A DNA stretch of 64,000 nucleotides from Vibrionaceae bacterium (GTDB lineage: Bacteria; Pseudomonadota; Gammaproteobacteria; Enterobacterales; Vibrionaceae). Positions 18,167 to 27,202 of this stretch are shown here, one piece after another. The notes beneath the pieces are model-generated. The model saw only the letters and a list, made by a program, of their open reading frames with translations, was not told the DNA's origin and did no database searches. Every line of letters starts with the position of its first letter. The stretch's first letter is position 1. The stretch spans positions 1 through 64,000 of the forward strand of contig JAAEZQ010000008.1 of assembly GCA_018222805.1 (NCBI GenBank), in the 5' to 3' direction. The translations under genes and the position numbers were made by a program.

Positions 18167-18786
18167 TATTTCATCTTTCCATTGCTGATCCATTGCTCTG
18201 ACACTGCTTTACCTAACAGGCTCATGAAGGCTACTGCGTTGTATGCGCCTTCTGTATTCACCATTTGTTGCTCAGATGGAGCAAGCGCACCGTCTGCAAA
18301 CTCTAGGTTTTCAAAGATGCCTTGGTTATCAAACTCGTTTACCACTTTGCCACCTTGGATAACGAACTTACCGTGAGCCATGCCAGCCGTTGTGCGAAGA
18401 CCAGTAAGTGACGCTGCTTTATGCATAAACACGACAACGACTTCCTCTTGATTCCAACGTGGGAAACCCTCTGGTGCTACAGCTAGCATTTGGTTGCCAT
18501 TTGGCAGAGTGCGAGGTTTGAGCAAGCCAAATTGACGAAACGTGTATTCAGAACCTTCGGCATGTTTACCTAATGCTGCGTCGCTAACTTTGATGGTAAC
18601 TTCCGTGTACGGTAAGCCTTGCTCAGAAATGCCATCAGTGACGGTTTGAACCTGACCTGAAATAATGCTTTCAGATTCGGCAATGAGTTGCTTGAGGTTT
18701 TGCGATTGGAGTTGGGCTGCTTGTGCGATAGGGGCAAACAGCGTAAGCGCTGATAGCAGCACAGCCATCTTTGATCTGAGTTTCAT
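18166..18786 (-). CDS. secreted protein of unknown function, partner of the metalloprotease
   Basis: I do not recognise a characterised family. The 206 residues begin with a clear signal peptide (MKLRSKMAVLLSALTLFAPIAQA), so it is exported. The mature part has alternating beta-like segments, the phrase ESIISGQVQTVTDGI and a conserved-looking FPRWNQEEVVVVFMHK. The stop codon overlaps the metalloprotease start (TAATG), so the two are made together. This suggests a periplasmic or secreted partner, for example a chaperone, inhibitor or substrate-binding accessory, but that is inference from position only. Confidence 0.75.
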   Translation of the reverse strand: MKLRSKMAVLLSALTLFAPIAQAAQLQSQNLKQLIAESESIISGQVQTVTDGISEQGLPYTEVTIKVSDAALGKHAEGSEYTFRQFGLLKPRTLPNGNQMLAVAPEGFPRWNQEEVVVVFMHKAASLTGLRTTAGMAHGKFVIQGGKVVNEFDNQGIFENLEFADGALAPSEQQMVNTEGAYNAVAFMSLLGKAVSEQWISNGKMK

Positions 18787-19447
18787 TAGTTATCCTTGAC
18801 TATATATTTTTTAGCAATTTATTCAGGTAGATCCTCTACCATCGAATAAAAATAGCGAATGGAATTTAATTGCGATATCAGGGATTCCCTGATTTTCGAA
18901 AATACATAACCACGAAAAGAATTATTTTCCGTAAGTATGTAAAGAGAGAGGGTTGGGAATATTACGGGCTACATATGCATCTTTATTAGATATATACATA
19001 TTTTTGAAAGGGATAACACTTATGGTGATTTTCCTTCCTTTTTATCTGATTTTTGAATGGTAGAGCTCTTACTCAACCACTACTTTTCACCAGGGTTGAC
19101 CTTGCTTCCATAAAATTGCGTCTATCCTTAAAAAGTGCAGCGTTACAAATGTCTGATTTTTTATTACTAATCAGTTTTATTTTCTAACCATTATTTATAT
19201 AGAAAAATAGTAATTCGGTAGAAATAGACTTATCACTACAATTTACTGTAGTAATAACGGTTGCTCATCTATTTATTTAAGTTGAATTAAAAAAATAATG
19301 GTGTTATTCAAATGTTAAAAGCGCATTAAAGGATTAATGCATCACTCTTTAGATACATAAAATTAGTAGGTGTACTAGCACGCTAGTTTAGTAGGGTGTT
19401 GAGTTTTTTGCTAGTAAAATGGTTCTATGAATCGAGGTAAGAGCCAC
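18787..19447. other. divergent promoter region, protease operon and two-component genes
   Basis: This AT-rich stretch of about 660 bp has no gene. It separates the minus-strand protease operon from the plus-strand kinase/regulator pair, so it must hold both promoters. The main feature is the palindrome at 18877-18893. Confidence 0.7.
18877..18893. promoter_or_regulatory. palindrome, candidate operator
   Basis: ATCAGGGA-T-TCCCTGAT is a perfect inverted repeat with 8-bp arms, 91 bp upstream of the secreted-protein start. A site for the adjacent LuxR-type response regulator is plausible. No T run follows, so it is not an obvious terminator. Confidence 0.5.
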
Positions 19448-20128
19448 ATGGATTGTGTAAATTTTGAAGATGCAGATAGATGGATACGTTTTCTTAATCA
19501 AAAATTACAAAACAGTAAAGAGGAAGAAAGAGCAAGTATATCTAGGGAACTGCATGATGATCTTGGGCAGATATTAACAGCTATTCAAATCAACTTACAG
19601 TTACACAGAAAAGAGTGTTGTCATAGCAGTCAGCGAGTTGATGATTCCATAGAGTTAATTGAAGACATGATAGAAAAAGTTCGCCTCAAGTCTGCCGAGC
19701 TTCGGCCGGGTATAATTAGTGAACTGTGTTTTATTGATGTAATAAAACGACTTCTTGAAAAAATGTCGTCGTCACAAGCCTACAAAATAGACTTTACATC
19801 TAAGGACAACTTCCCAGATATAAATCGACAATTAAAAATTGATTTATTCAGAATAATTCAAGAATCCGTAAATAACGCCATCCGCCACGCAAATGCGAGC
19901 ACTATCTTCGTTAATCTAGATTTTAATATAGATAAAGTCACCGTTGAGATCTCTGATGACGGTATCGGGTTTGAACTAAATAAAATAAAACGAAAAGTCA
20001 ATGCTCACCTACATCTAGGATTGCTAGGTATGGAGGAGAGAGCGATGCGTCATAATGGAAAACTCTATATTAAATCAGAGATTGATACTGGAACCATAAT
20101 ATTGGCGGAATTGAAATATGATCTATAA
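19448..20128 (+). CDS. soluble sensor histidine kinase, NarX/DegS type
   Basis: This roughly 226-residue kinase belongs to the HisKA_3 class that pairs with NarL/LuxR-type regulators. The phospho-accepting histidine is H36 in SRELHDDLGQ, and the ATP-binding N-box IIQESVNNAIRHANA and G-box DDGIGF follow. There is no transmembrane segment or recognisable sensory domain, since only about 25 residues precede the dimerisation region. The signal must come from a partner or the cytoplasm. An ATG at 19427 is in frame, but GAGG precedes only the ATG at 19448. The gene overlaps the regulator by 11 bp. A possible target is the divergent protease operon. Confidence 0.85.
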   Translation: MDCVNFEDADRWIRFLNQKLQNSKEEERASISRELHDDLGQILTAIQINLQLHRKECCHSSQRVDDSIELIEDMIEKVRLKSAELRPGIISELCFIDVIKRLLEKMSSSQAYKIDFTSKDNFPDINRQLKIDLFRIIQESVNNAIRHANASTIFVNLDFNIDKVTVEISDDGIGFELNKIKRKVNAHLHLGLLGMEERAMRHNGKLYIKSEIDTGTIILAELKYDL

Positions 20129-20771
20129 GAGTAAAGTGTTCATTGTTGACGACCATGATATAGTCAGAGCGGGTATATGCAGTATTTTAAACACATTACC
20201 AAGTGTTGAAGTAGTTGGCGAAAGTGGGACTGGTCTCAATTTGCTCCCTAATCTGAAAAAGTCTAAAGCAGATTTACTTATTCTGGATATTTCAATCAAA
20301 GGGATCAATGGAATAGAGCTGGTTAGTATGATTCGAAAGCATAAGATAGCCATTAATATTTTGATGTTATCGATGCATAAAAATATTGAGTATGTTGCAA
20401 GGTGCTTAAGAAATGGTGCGCAAGGGTATTTACTCAAAGACTCTGCCGTGGAAGAGCTGGAATTAGCGGTCGCTTCAGTGATGAGTGGTAGTAGTTACAT
20501 TAGCCAAAAAATTGATAAGCCAATGCTCAAGGACTTGCTAGGCAAAAGGCAAGATGCTGTTCCTTTGGACTTACTAACCAGTAGGCAGAGACAAATTCTT
20601 CAGCTCATCGTCGAAGGTTACTCAACAAACAAAATTGCAGACGATACATGTATCAGCATCAAAACGGTTGAAACCCACAGATCAAATATCATGAAGAAAT
20701 TGAACATCTCTGACATTCCTAATCTGGTTAGGTTTGCCATTGAGAATAAACTCTTGGTCACAACGACTTGA
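20118..20771 (+). CDS. NarL/LuxR-type response regulator
   Basis: This 217-residue regulator has an N-terminal receiver domain with the acidic pair VDDHD, phospho-acceptor D57 in LILDISIKG, and K in LLKDS. A C-terminal LuxR-type helix-turn-helix follows (LTSRQRQILQLIVEGYSTNKIA, then SIKTVETHRSNIMKKLNI). It overlaps the kinase gene by 11 bp, so the pair is one operon. The target promoter is not proven; the palindrome in the divergent region is a candidate. Confidence 0.9.
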   Translation: MIYKSKVFIVDDHDIVRAGICSILNTLPSVEVVGESGTGLNLLPNLKKSKADLLILDISIKGINGIELVSMIRKHKIAINILMLSMHKNIEYVARCLRNGAQGYLLKDSAVEELELAVASVMSGSSYISQKIDKPMLKDLLGKRQDAVPLDLLTSRQRQILQLIVEGYSTNKIADDTCISIKTVETHRSNIMKKLNISDIPNLVRFAIENKLLVTTT

Positions 20772-20875
20772 ACACTTGAGTTGGTAACCTGATCTAGTGA
20801 TTGATCGACAGTTTAGAAGAGTATGGGAGTTGAAGCTCAACGACTGCGATTTCGCTTCAATATTGAAACAAACAA

Positions 20876-20914
20876 CAAAAAGGGCAATAACTCAGAGAGC
20901 TATTGCCCTTTTTG
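20876..20914 (+). terminator. terminator of the kinase/regulator operon
   Basis: AAAAAGGGCAATAACTC with the opposing GAGCTATTGCCCTTTTT forms a long stem with one mismatch, followed by Ts. The same hairpin type appears at 30182 and 35405. Confidence 0.88.
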
Positions 20915-21070
20915 TTGATTTTCATTTGTTAAGGTCATCGAGTCAGAAGTAATGCGTCGAGATTTATATTTCGGTTTCTTTTTCTAACAGGACATCCATA
21001 ACACATTGATTTGTGTTTTAAGTTTGTTGCGCTTTTGTTAAGTTAATGGTGTGAGTAAAGGAGATGGAAG

Positions 21071-22267
21071 ATGCTGGTTAAAAAACTAATTTATCTGTGG
21101 TGGATTGTTGCTCCATTCTCTTCTGTTGCTGAAGTCGTCATTATTACTTCTTTTCCTGAACACTTTTATTCGCAAGTTTCTCAGCAATTTAAGCAAGAGT
21201 ATCCTAGCTCAGACGTACGCTTTATCAATAAGAAAACCCCAGCACTGATCGCGCATTTAATGCAGAAACGTCAACCTGAACCGGACTTGGTGTGGGTTTC
21301 CTCATCCGATGCGATGGCGTTGCTGCAGCAGGCGAGCTATATCCAAGCTCCGGTTACTTTTGCATGGTCGGAATTCGGTTTTTTCTGGCATCAAAATGCG
21401 CTCGCAAGCAACAACTTACCTCAACCCGATAGCTGGGAAACGCTACTATCTCCGCAGTTTGAAGGTAAAGTCGCGCTCAGTGCGCCGTCGCGTTCGGGTA
21501 CTAACCACATCGTGATTGAGCTGATATTGCAACAATACGGTTGGCAAGAAGGGTGGGCGCTGATCGCTCAACTGGGTGGCAATTTAGCGACCATCACCGC
21601 TCGCAGTTTTGGCGTGCGCCAAGGCATTATCAAGCAGCGTTTTGTCGTTGCGCCTGTGGTGGACTTCTTCTATAAAAACGCTAAGGACGAAGGCGAGAAT
21701 GTCGGTTATGCGGCACTGCCTAATGCGCCACTGGTTCCTGCTCAAATCGCGTTAAGTGCCAATACTCAACAAGCTGTGGCAGCCCAACAGTTTGTTGATT
21801 TTCTGCTCGGAGACAGCGGGCAGCGGCTGCTTTCTTCTCCTTCGCTGAGTCGCCTGTCGCTCAAGCAAGCGGCTAGCCAAAATGAACGCTCTGCTAATCG
21901 CTTTGACCAACAACTCTCCGCAGAACGCTATCATCTGGTCAATCGCTTGTTCGATGCGTTTGTCACCGAGCGTTTAACCTCTTTACAAACGTTTTGGCAC
22001 GCGTGGCACGAGTTAGACAGGCGCAAATTGAACGCGAAACAACGTCATGAGTTACAACAAATCTTCCGTCAAGTCACCCAAATCCCGATTGATGAATCTG
22101 TCGCACGGGATCCAATGCTAAACCAAGAACTGAGCCCGAATAATCGTTATAGCAACTTCTATCAACGACTAACCACACAGTGGCAAGAAGAGCTGACCCA
22201 GATCCTCAACGATGCCATTGAACGTGTCGAGCGCTTGAGTTTAGACGTCACTAAGGATGACCAGTGA
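21071..22267 (+). CDS. pgtC: PgtC-like periplasmic sensor binding protein
   Basis: This 398-residue protein has a signal peptide (MLVKKLIYLWWIVAPFSSVA) and the periplasmic-binding fold of the Fbp/Afu type. It matches the layout of PgtC, the periplasmic part of the phosphoglycerate sensing system. The phrase SAPSRSGTNHIVIELILQQYGWQEGWA is shared almost unchanged with the transport binding protein at 25774-27114, so the two are paralogues. Its stop overlaps the kinase start by one base (TGATG). I infer that it reports ligand to the kinase. Phosphoglycerate, a sugar phosphate or a related anion is likely, not proven. A strong AAGGAGATGG ribosome binding site precedes the ATG. Confidence 0.8.
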   Translation: MLVKKLIYLWWIVAPFSSVAEVVIITSFPEHFYSQVSQQFKQEYPSSDVRFINKKTPALIAHLMQKRQPEPDLVWVSSSDAMALLQQASYIQAPVTFAWSEFGFFWHQNALASNNLPQPDSWETLLSPQFEGKVALSAPSRSGTNHIVIELILQQYGWQEGWALIAQLGGNLATITARSFGVRQGIIKQRFVVAPVVDFFYKNAKDEGENVGYAALPNAPLVPAQIALSANTQQAVAAQQFVDFLLGDSGQRLLSSPSLSRLSLKQAASQNERSANRFDQQLSAERYHLVNRLFDAFVTERLTSLQTFWHAWHELDRRKLNAKQRHELQQIFRQVTQIPIDESVARDPMLNQELSPNNRYSNFYQRLTTQWQEELTQILNDAIERVERLSLDVTKDDQ

Positions 22268-24300
22268 TGAAAAAACGACACAGTATTGCGACCAAGATTT
22301 TTTTGTTGTTCGCGTTGTCAGGCGGTATCGCGGGTGGGGTAGTGCTGATTAACTTTTTCACCTTCTATCAGATGGCAGATAGCGTTGAGGTGACGGTGCA
22401 TGAGCATTTACCCGTTCTCACGTCTGCGGCGAAAATTGCCCATATTGGCGGTATGATCACCACCGATGCATCGAAGCTCGCGTCAGCGGATTCGGTTCTG
22501 GCACTGAATCGAGCGCAAGTTAACCTCAAGAAAAGCCTACCGATCCTTAGTGAGTTGGCTCAGTCTGGTTTAACCGATAATCGGCGTAATGAGTTGCAGG
22601 CGTTGGTTCAGTCTCTTGAGGTCAATGTCGCAAACCTGTTTGCCAACAGTCAGGAGAAACTCAAACTGCGAAAGCGACAGGATCAGTTACGCCAACAGCT
22701 GCATTGGCTACAAATCGATTTTGTCGACGAGGTAGCGCCGCTTACCGCAGAGAGCCAATATAACCTCGCACAGCTGGTGTTTGGTTTTAAGGGCAGTCAG
22801 TCGCTCAGTGACAGAGAGCTAGACCAGTTAGCTGCCGAAGCCAATATTCAGGCTCAGCTACTCAAGTTTGAAGCGGACGTGAATTTGGTGCTGGACTTGT
22901 TGCAACGTGTGCCTTTGTTCAGTTCGCGCAACGATGTATTGGCCGCACAAAGTATGATCGATGAGAACATGCACGCGATCGAGACGCAAATCTCTGTGCT
23001 GAAAAGCAACCCGAGCACCATTACGTTGCGGCAAATGGCGCAGAGTTTAGAAGAACATGTGAGCGGCTCTGATAATGCATTAGACCGAAGCTTACGCGTA
23101 TTGGTGCTTGATGAGCAGAACCAAACTTTGTTGGAAGATAATCGCCAGCTTATTCAACGAATCAAGCTGATCATCGACCAAGCCATCATCGATGCCGAAA
23201 CGGCTAACCGAGAGACCACCACAGAGCTAACCAAAACGCTAGATAACAGCCGGACTCAGCTGACGTTGGCCTTGCTGGGCATACTAACGCTATTGGTGTC
23301 GATGGCGTGGTACTTGAAGTATCATATCTTGCATCGCCTTGCTTACGTACTTCGAAGCATGCGCCACCTAGCGGAAGGTCAGCCACTAAGTATGATTCAC
23401 GTTTCAGGTAAAGATGAAGTGGCTTCTTTGGCGGATGCGACCAACTTGTTTAACTATCAGTCGCAAGAGTTGCGCCGTTACACCGAAACGTTAGAAGCCA
23501 CCAACCAGAAGCTGGTGGTCGAAATTCAGCAGCGCAAACAAGCTGAACAAACCCTCAAAGATACCCAAGATGAGCTGATCCAAGCGGGTAAATTGGCAGT
23601 GCTTGGGCAGTTAACCACGGGGATCGTACATGAGTTTAGTCAGCCTCTGGCGGCGATTCGCTCTAACACTTATTTAGCTGAGCAGTATCTCGCCAATAAT
23701 GATGTAGCTAAAGCGGGAGATAAGCTAAATAAAATCAATAGCATTACTGACCGTGCTACCAAGCTGTGTCAGCATTTAAAATCGTTTGCACGCAAAACCG
23801 ATGACTATAACCAAGCCGTTAAGTTGCGTGCTGTGATTGAAAACGCGTTGGAGCTGTTTACTGAAAATATTCCATCTTCATGGGTTGAACTTAATGTCGA
23901 TACTTCATTGCAGGTGCTGGCCAATGAAGTACGCCTAGAGCAAGTAATGGTCAACTTGCTCAGTAACAGTATTGAAGCACTGGAGCGGGACGAGGGGCAA
24001 GATGAGCCTAAGATTCGCATCAATGCCAAGCAGAACGATGATGAAGTTGAAATCAAAGTGATAGATAACGGCTGCGGCATCGAACGCTCACAACTCAAAC
24101 AGATTTTCGAGCCCTTTTTTACCACTAAGGATGTGGGGAAAGGGTTAGGGCTGGGTATGTCCATCACGCACAATATTATTCAAGACTTTGGCGGGAGCAT
24201 CCATGTCACGTCGCAAGTTAACCAAGGAACGGAGGTGACGATATGTCTCAAGCATCCATCATTCTCGTCGAAGACGACAAAGAACTCAGAGAAAGCTTAA
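22267..24300 (+). CDS. pgtB: PgtB-like membrane sensor histidine kinase
   Basis: This 677-residue inner-membrane kinase has a first transmembrane helix at about residues 10-32 and a periplasmic region of about 300 residues with many leucine-rich helical repeats. A second helix lies near residue 335, followed by a HAMP linker. The histidine H455 is in GIVHEFSQPLAAIRSN, followed by ATP-binding boxes NLLSNSIEAL, DNGCGIE and GLGLGMSI. The layout fits PgtB. The ATG at 22267 overlaps the previous stop (TGATG); a GTG one codon earlier is also open. Its end overlaps the regulator gene by 58 bp. It probably phosphorylates that regulator in response to the PgtC-like protein. Confidence 0.85.
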   Translation: MKKRHSIATKIFLLFALSGGIAGGVVLINFFTFYQMADSVEVTVHEHLPVLTSAAKIAHIGGMITTDASKLASADSVLALNRAQVNLKKSLPILSELAQSGLTDNRRNELQALVQSLEVNVANLFANSQEKLKLRKRQDQLRQQLHWLQIDFVDEVAPLTAESQYNLAQLVFGFKGSQSLSDRELDQLAAEANIQAQLLKFEADVNLVLDLLQRVPLFSSRNDVLAAQSMIDENMHAIETQISVLKSNPSTITLRQMAQSLEEHVSGSDNALDRSLRVLVLDEQNQTLLEDNRQLIQRIKLIIDQAIIDAETANRETTTELTKTLDNSRTQLTLALLGILTLLVSMAWYLKYHILHRLAYVLRSMRHLAEGQPLSMIHVSGKDEVASLADATNLFNYQSQELRRYTETLEATNQKLVVEIQQRKQAEQTLKDTQDELIQAGKLAVLGQLTTGIVHEFSQPLAAIRSNTYLAEQYLANNDVAKAGDKLNKINSITDRATKLCQHLKSFARKTDDYNQAVKLRAVIENALELFTENIPSSWVELNVDTSLQVLANEVRLEQVMVNLLSNSIEALERDEGQDEPKIRINAKQNDDEVEIKVIDNGCGIERSQLKQIFEPFFTTKDVGKGLGLGMSITHNIIQDFGGSIHVTSQVNQGTEVTICLKHPSFSSKTTKNSEKA

Positions 24301-25595
24301 GCGAAATCCTCGAACTGAATGGTTTTCGCGTCAACGCTTTCCCCTCGGCAGACAAAGCGTTGCCCTGCATCAGCTATGGTTGTGACGCGACGATTGTCTC
24401 GGATATTCGTATGCCCAATATGGATGGGGTGACGTTTCTTGAGCATATCCGCCAAATCGATGAGGAAATCCCGGTCATTTTGATCTCTGGTCACGCAGAT
24501 ATCGAAACCGCGTTGCAGTGTATTAAGCTCGGCGCGTTCGATTTTGTTGAAAAGCCATTGCGGCCGGAGCACTTAATCGGTCTGGTGACTAAAGCCAGCC
24601 AGCATCGCCAACTGACATTAGAGAACCGCCGCTTAAAGCAGAGCTCACGTCGACAGATATCACTCGATGAAGTGTTGCTTGGGCAGTCGGAGGCGATGGT
24701 GAAGCTCAAGCAGCGCCTGATTACTCTAGCGAATGCCGACGTTAACATCGTGATCAATGGTGAAACCGGGACGGGTAAAGAGAAGATTGCCCGAACGCTG
24801 CATGCGCAGTCTGAGCGTAAAGACAAGCCGTTTGTCGCGATCAACTGTGGCGCTATGCCTGAAAACTTAATCGAATCGGAACTGTTTGGCCACGAGCAAG
24901 GCAGCTTTACTGGTGCGAGCAAAAAGCGCATCGGTAAAATCGAATACGCGTCAGGCGGGACGCTGTTTCTCGATGAAATAGAGAGCATGCCGCTGTCTGC
25001 GCAAATTCGTCTGCTGCGCGTGATTCAGGAAGGGGAGTTAGAGCGTGTTGGCAGTAACCAGCTGGTTCATGTGGATCTGAAAGTGCTGTCTGCGTCGAAA
25101 GAAGACCTATTGGCGTTGTCGCAAAAAGGTGGTTTTCGTCAGGACTTATACTACCGCTTGAGTGTTGCTAACTTGGATATACCGCCGTTAAGAGAGAGAA
25201 AAGACGACATCCCGCTGCTGTTGAGCCATTTTATTCACGAGTCGGAATCGCGCTTAGCGAAGAAAGCGACGCCTTTATCGCCGCTACACTTTCAACAGTT
25301 AATTGCGCATGATTGGCCAGGGAATGTGCGTGAGTTAATGAATGAAGCTGACCGTATTACGCTTGGGATCTCTGATCTTATTAATGTGAGTAACAAGCCT
25401 GAATGTACCAGCTTAGCCCATCAATTAGCGCAGTTTGAGCTGCAAGTACTGCATCACGCGCTGGCAAGGTTTTCAGGTCACATTGGCGATACCGCAGAGC
25501 ACTTAGATATTCCGCGCAAAAACCTCTATTTAAGAATGAAAAAATACGGTTTGAAGCGCGAAGTGTATGCTAATGAAGATGACCCTGAAGAGTAG
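24243..25595 (+). CDS. pgtA: PgtA-like sigma-54-dependent response regulator
   Basis: This 450-residue NtrC-type activator has a receiver domain (VEDDKE, D54 in VSDIRMPN, K in VEKPLRP), a sigma-54 AAA+ domain with Walker A GETGTGKE and the contact loop GSFTGA at residues 220-225, and a C-terminal Fis-type helix-turn-helix. The ribosome binding site GGAGGTGACGAT lies inside the kinase gene, giving the unusually long 58-bp overlap. It can be expected to act at a sigma-54 promoter; one lies 109 bp downstream of its stop, before the transporter genes. Confidence 0.9.
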   Translation: MSQASIILVEDDKELRESLSEILELNGFRVNAFPSADKALPCISYGCDATIVSDIRMPNMDGVTFLEHIRQIDEEIPVILISGHADIETALQCIKLGAFDFVEKPLRPEHLIGLVTKASQHRQLTLENRRLKQSSRRQISLDEVLLGQSEAMVKLKQRLITLANADVNIVINGETGTGKEKIARTLHAQSERKDKPFVAINCGAMPENLIESELFGHEQGSFTGASKKRIGKIEYASGGTLFLDEIESMPLSAQIRLLRVIQEGELERVGSNQLVHVDLKVLSASKEDLLALSQKGGFRQDLYYRLSVANLDIPPLRERKDDIPLLLSHFIHESESRLAKKATPLSPLHFQQLIAHDWPGNVRELMNEADRITLGISDLINVSNKPECTSLAHQLAQFELQVLHHALARFSGHIGDTAEHLDIPRKNLYLRMKKYGLKREVYANEDDPEE

Positions 25596-25647
25596 GTCGT
25601 TTTTGACATACTGGGAAACGTGTTTAGTCTGTATTTGACCTAATTTG

Positions 25648-25661
25648 AAACAATCTTGTTT
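25648..25661 (+). promoter_or_regulatory. inverted repeat, candidate activator site
   Basis: AAACAA-TC-TTGTTT is a perfect inverted repeat about 43 bp upstream of the sigma-54 promoter. A shorter AAAC/GTTT pair lies at about 25617-25626. One of them could bind the PgtA-like activator. Confidence 0.4.
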
Positions 25662-25703
25662 TATAAAGTATTGAAATATAATTGGTTAACATTTTTGCAA
25701 CAT

Positions 25704-25719
25704 TGGCACGCCATTTGAT
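25704..25719 (+). promoter_or_regulatory. sigma-54 promoter of the ABC importer
   Basis: TGGCACG at -24 and TTGAT at -12, separated by CCAT, match the sigma-54 pattern TGGCAC-N5-TTGC at all but one position. The downstream binding-protein gene starts about 55 bp later. Confidence 0.75.
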
Positions 25720-25773
25720 TTATCTAGAGGAAGAGTATGAGCTCTTTACCTCTACAACAATACGGAGTGCAAC

Positions 25774-27114
25774 ATGAAACAAGGAAATAAACTACTCTCT
25801 CTGACGCTGGCAGTGAGTTTCGCGCTAGGCACTAGCTCTGCGTTTGCAATGTCTGATAAAAATCTGGTTGTAGTAACGTCATTCCCAACCGACGTTACAG
25901 ATGTCTACAAAACCGCATTTGAGAAAAAGTATCCTGAAATCAAAGTAGAAATTCTGTCAAAGAAGACCACGGCAGGGATTAAGTACCTACAAGAAACCGC
26001 TTCGAACAACAAATCTGACATCTTTTGGGCTTCAGCACCGGATGCGTTTGAAGTACTGAAAGATAACCAACTCCTTGCACAATACACCTCTTCTGTGACA
26101 GGTATTCCTGACAAAGTCGGCTCTTTCCCAATCAATGACCCTGACGGTTACTACAAGGGCTTTGCGCTATCAGGTTACGGCATCATGTGGAATGAGCGTT
26201 ACATGAAAGCGAAGAAGCTGCCGATACCAAAAGAGTGGGAAGATCTGGAAAACCCGATTTACCACAAACATATTGGTATGTCGGCACCGTCTCGCTCAGG
26301 TACCACGCACCTAACCGTTGAAGCGATTTTGCAAGGTAAAGGTTGGCAAGAGGGTTGGGCTACGCTGAAATCGATCTCTGGCAACTTCAAAACCGTCACA
26401 GAGCGCAGCTTTGGTGTGCCAGATGGCGTCAACAGTGGTTCATTTGGCTTGGGTATCGTTATCGACTTCTTCGGCCTATCTTCAAAGGCCACGGGTTTCC
26501 CGGTTGATTTCCATTACCCAACCGTGACGGCTCTGGTTCCGGCTAACGTTGGCAAAATCAAAAACGCACCAAACGATGAAGCCGCGAGCGCGTTTATCGA
26601 TTTCTTACTATCGGAGCAGGGCCAAGAGCTGCTACTCGATAAAAAGATTCAACGTCTTCCTGTAAATCCTGCTGTGTATGCAAGCACGCCTGAAGGCTTC
26701 CCGAACCCATTTACTGGTCAGAAACTTGGTACCGTGGACTTTGACCTTGAACTGTCTAAGTCGCGTTACAACGTCGTGAACAGCCTGTTTGACGTGATGA
26801 TCACCTACCGTTTGGATGAATTAAGAGAAGCGACAGATGCAATCTCTGAAGCCGAGCAAAAAGCGAAACAAGCGAACAACTCGGAAGCTCTGGATTTAGT
26901 AAATCAGGCTAAAGCGTTAATCAATCAAATGCCAGTCACCGCCGAGCAAGCGAGAGATCCTGATTTCGCGGCAATCTTCACCAAAAAACGTAAGAAAAAG
27001 ACCGACAGTGTTGGCGCTCGCCAGGCCGAAGTCGAACAAGATTGGGACAACAAAGTCGTGGCAAACTATAAGCAGGCGACTGAGTTAGCAGAAAAAGCGC
27101 TCGATATTTTGTAA
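25774..27114 (+). CDS. ABC importer periplasmic binding protein
   Basis: This 446-residue exported protein (signal peptide to about residue 25, AFA) has the Fbp/Afu binding-protein fold and a longer C-terminal helical extension (residues 350-446, rich in Ala, Glu and Lys). The phrase MSAPSRSGTTHLTVEAILQGKGWQEGW is nearly the same as in the PgtC-like sensor protein. It starts the transporter operon and lies behind the sigma-54 promoter, so expression should depend on the sensing system. The Afu-type relatives carry sugar phosphates, though most are called iron transporters by homology. A hairpin follows before the permease gene, probably to make more binding protein than permease. Confidence 0.85.
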   Translation: MKQGNKLLSLTLAVSFALGTSSAFAMSDKNLVVVTSFPTDVTDVYKTAFEKKYPEIKVEILSKKTTAGIKYLQETASNNKSDIFWASAPDAFEVLKDNQLLAQYTSSVTGIPDKVGSFPINDPDGYYKGFALSGYGIMWNERYMKAKKLPIPKEWEDLENPIYHKHIGMSAPSRSGTTHLTVEAILQGKGWQEGWATLKSISGNFKTVTERSFGVPDGVNSGSFGLGIVIDFFGLSSKATGFPVDFHYPTVTALVPANVGKIKNAPNDEAASAFIDFLLSEQGQELLLDKKIQRLPVNPAVYASTPEGFPNPFTGQKLGTVDFDLELSKSRYNVVNSLFDVMITYRLDELREATDAISEAEQKAKQANNSEALDLVNQAKALINQMPVTAEQARDPDFAAIFTKKRKKKTDSVGARQAEVEQDWDNKVVANYKQATELAEKALDIL

Positions 27115-27140
27115 TCCTCCTTCTTTCCCCTTCTTAACGA

Positions 27141-27167
27141 TAGAGTGCCGCGACTTGCGGCGCTCTA
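27141..27167 (+). terminator. partial terminator/attenuator between binding protein and permease
   Basis: The arms AGAGTGCCGC and GCGGCGCTCT make a strong stem with a short run of Ts a few bases later. Placed inside the operon, it most likely lowers downstream transcription. Confidence 0.6.
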
Positions 27168-27202
27168 GGGGGCTTTTTAACCATGAATAATGGAGAATTC
27201 CA

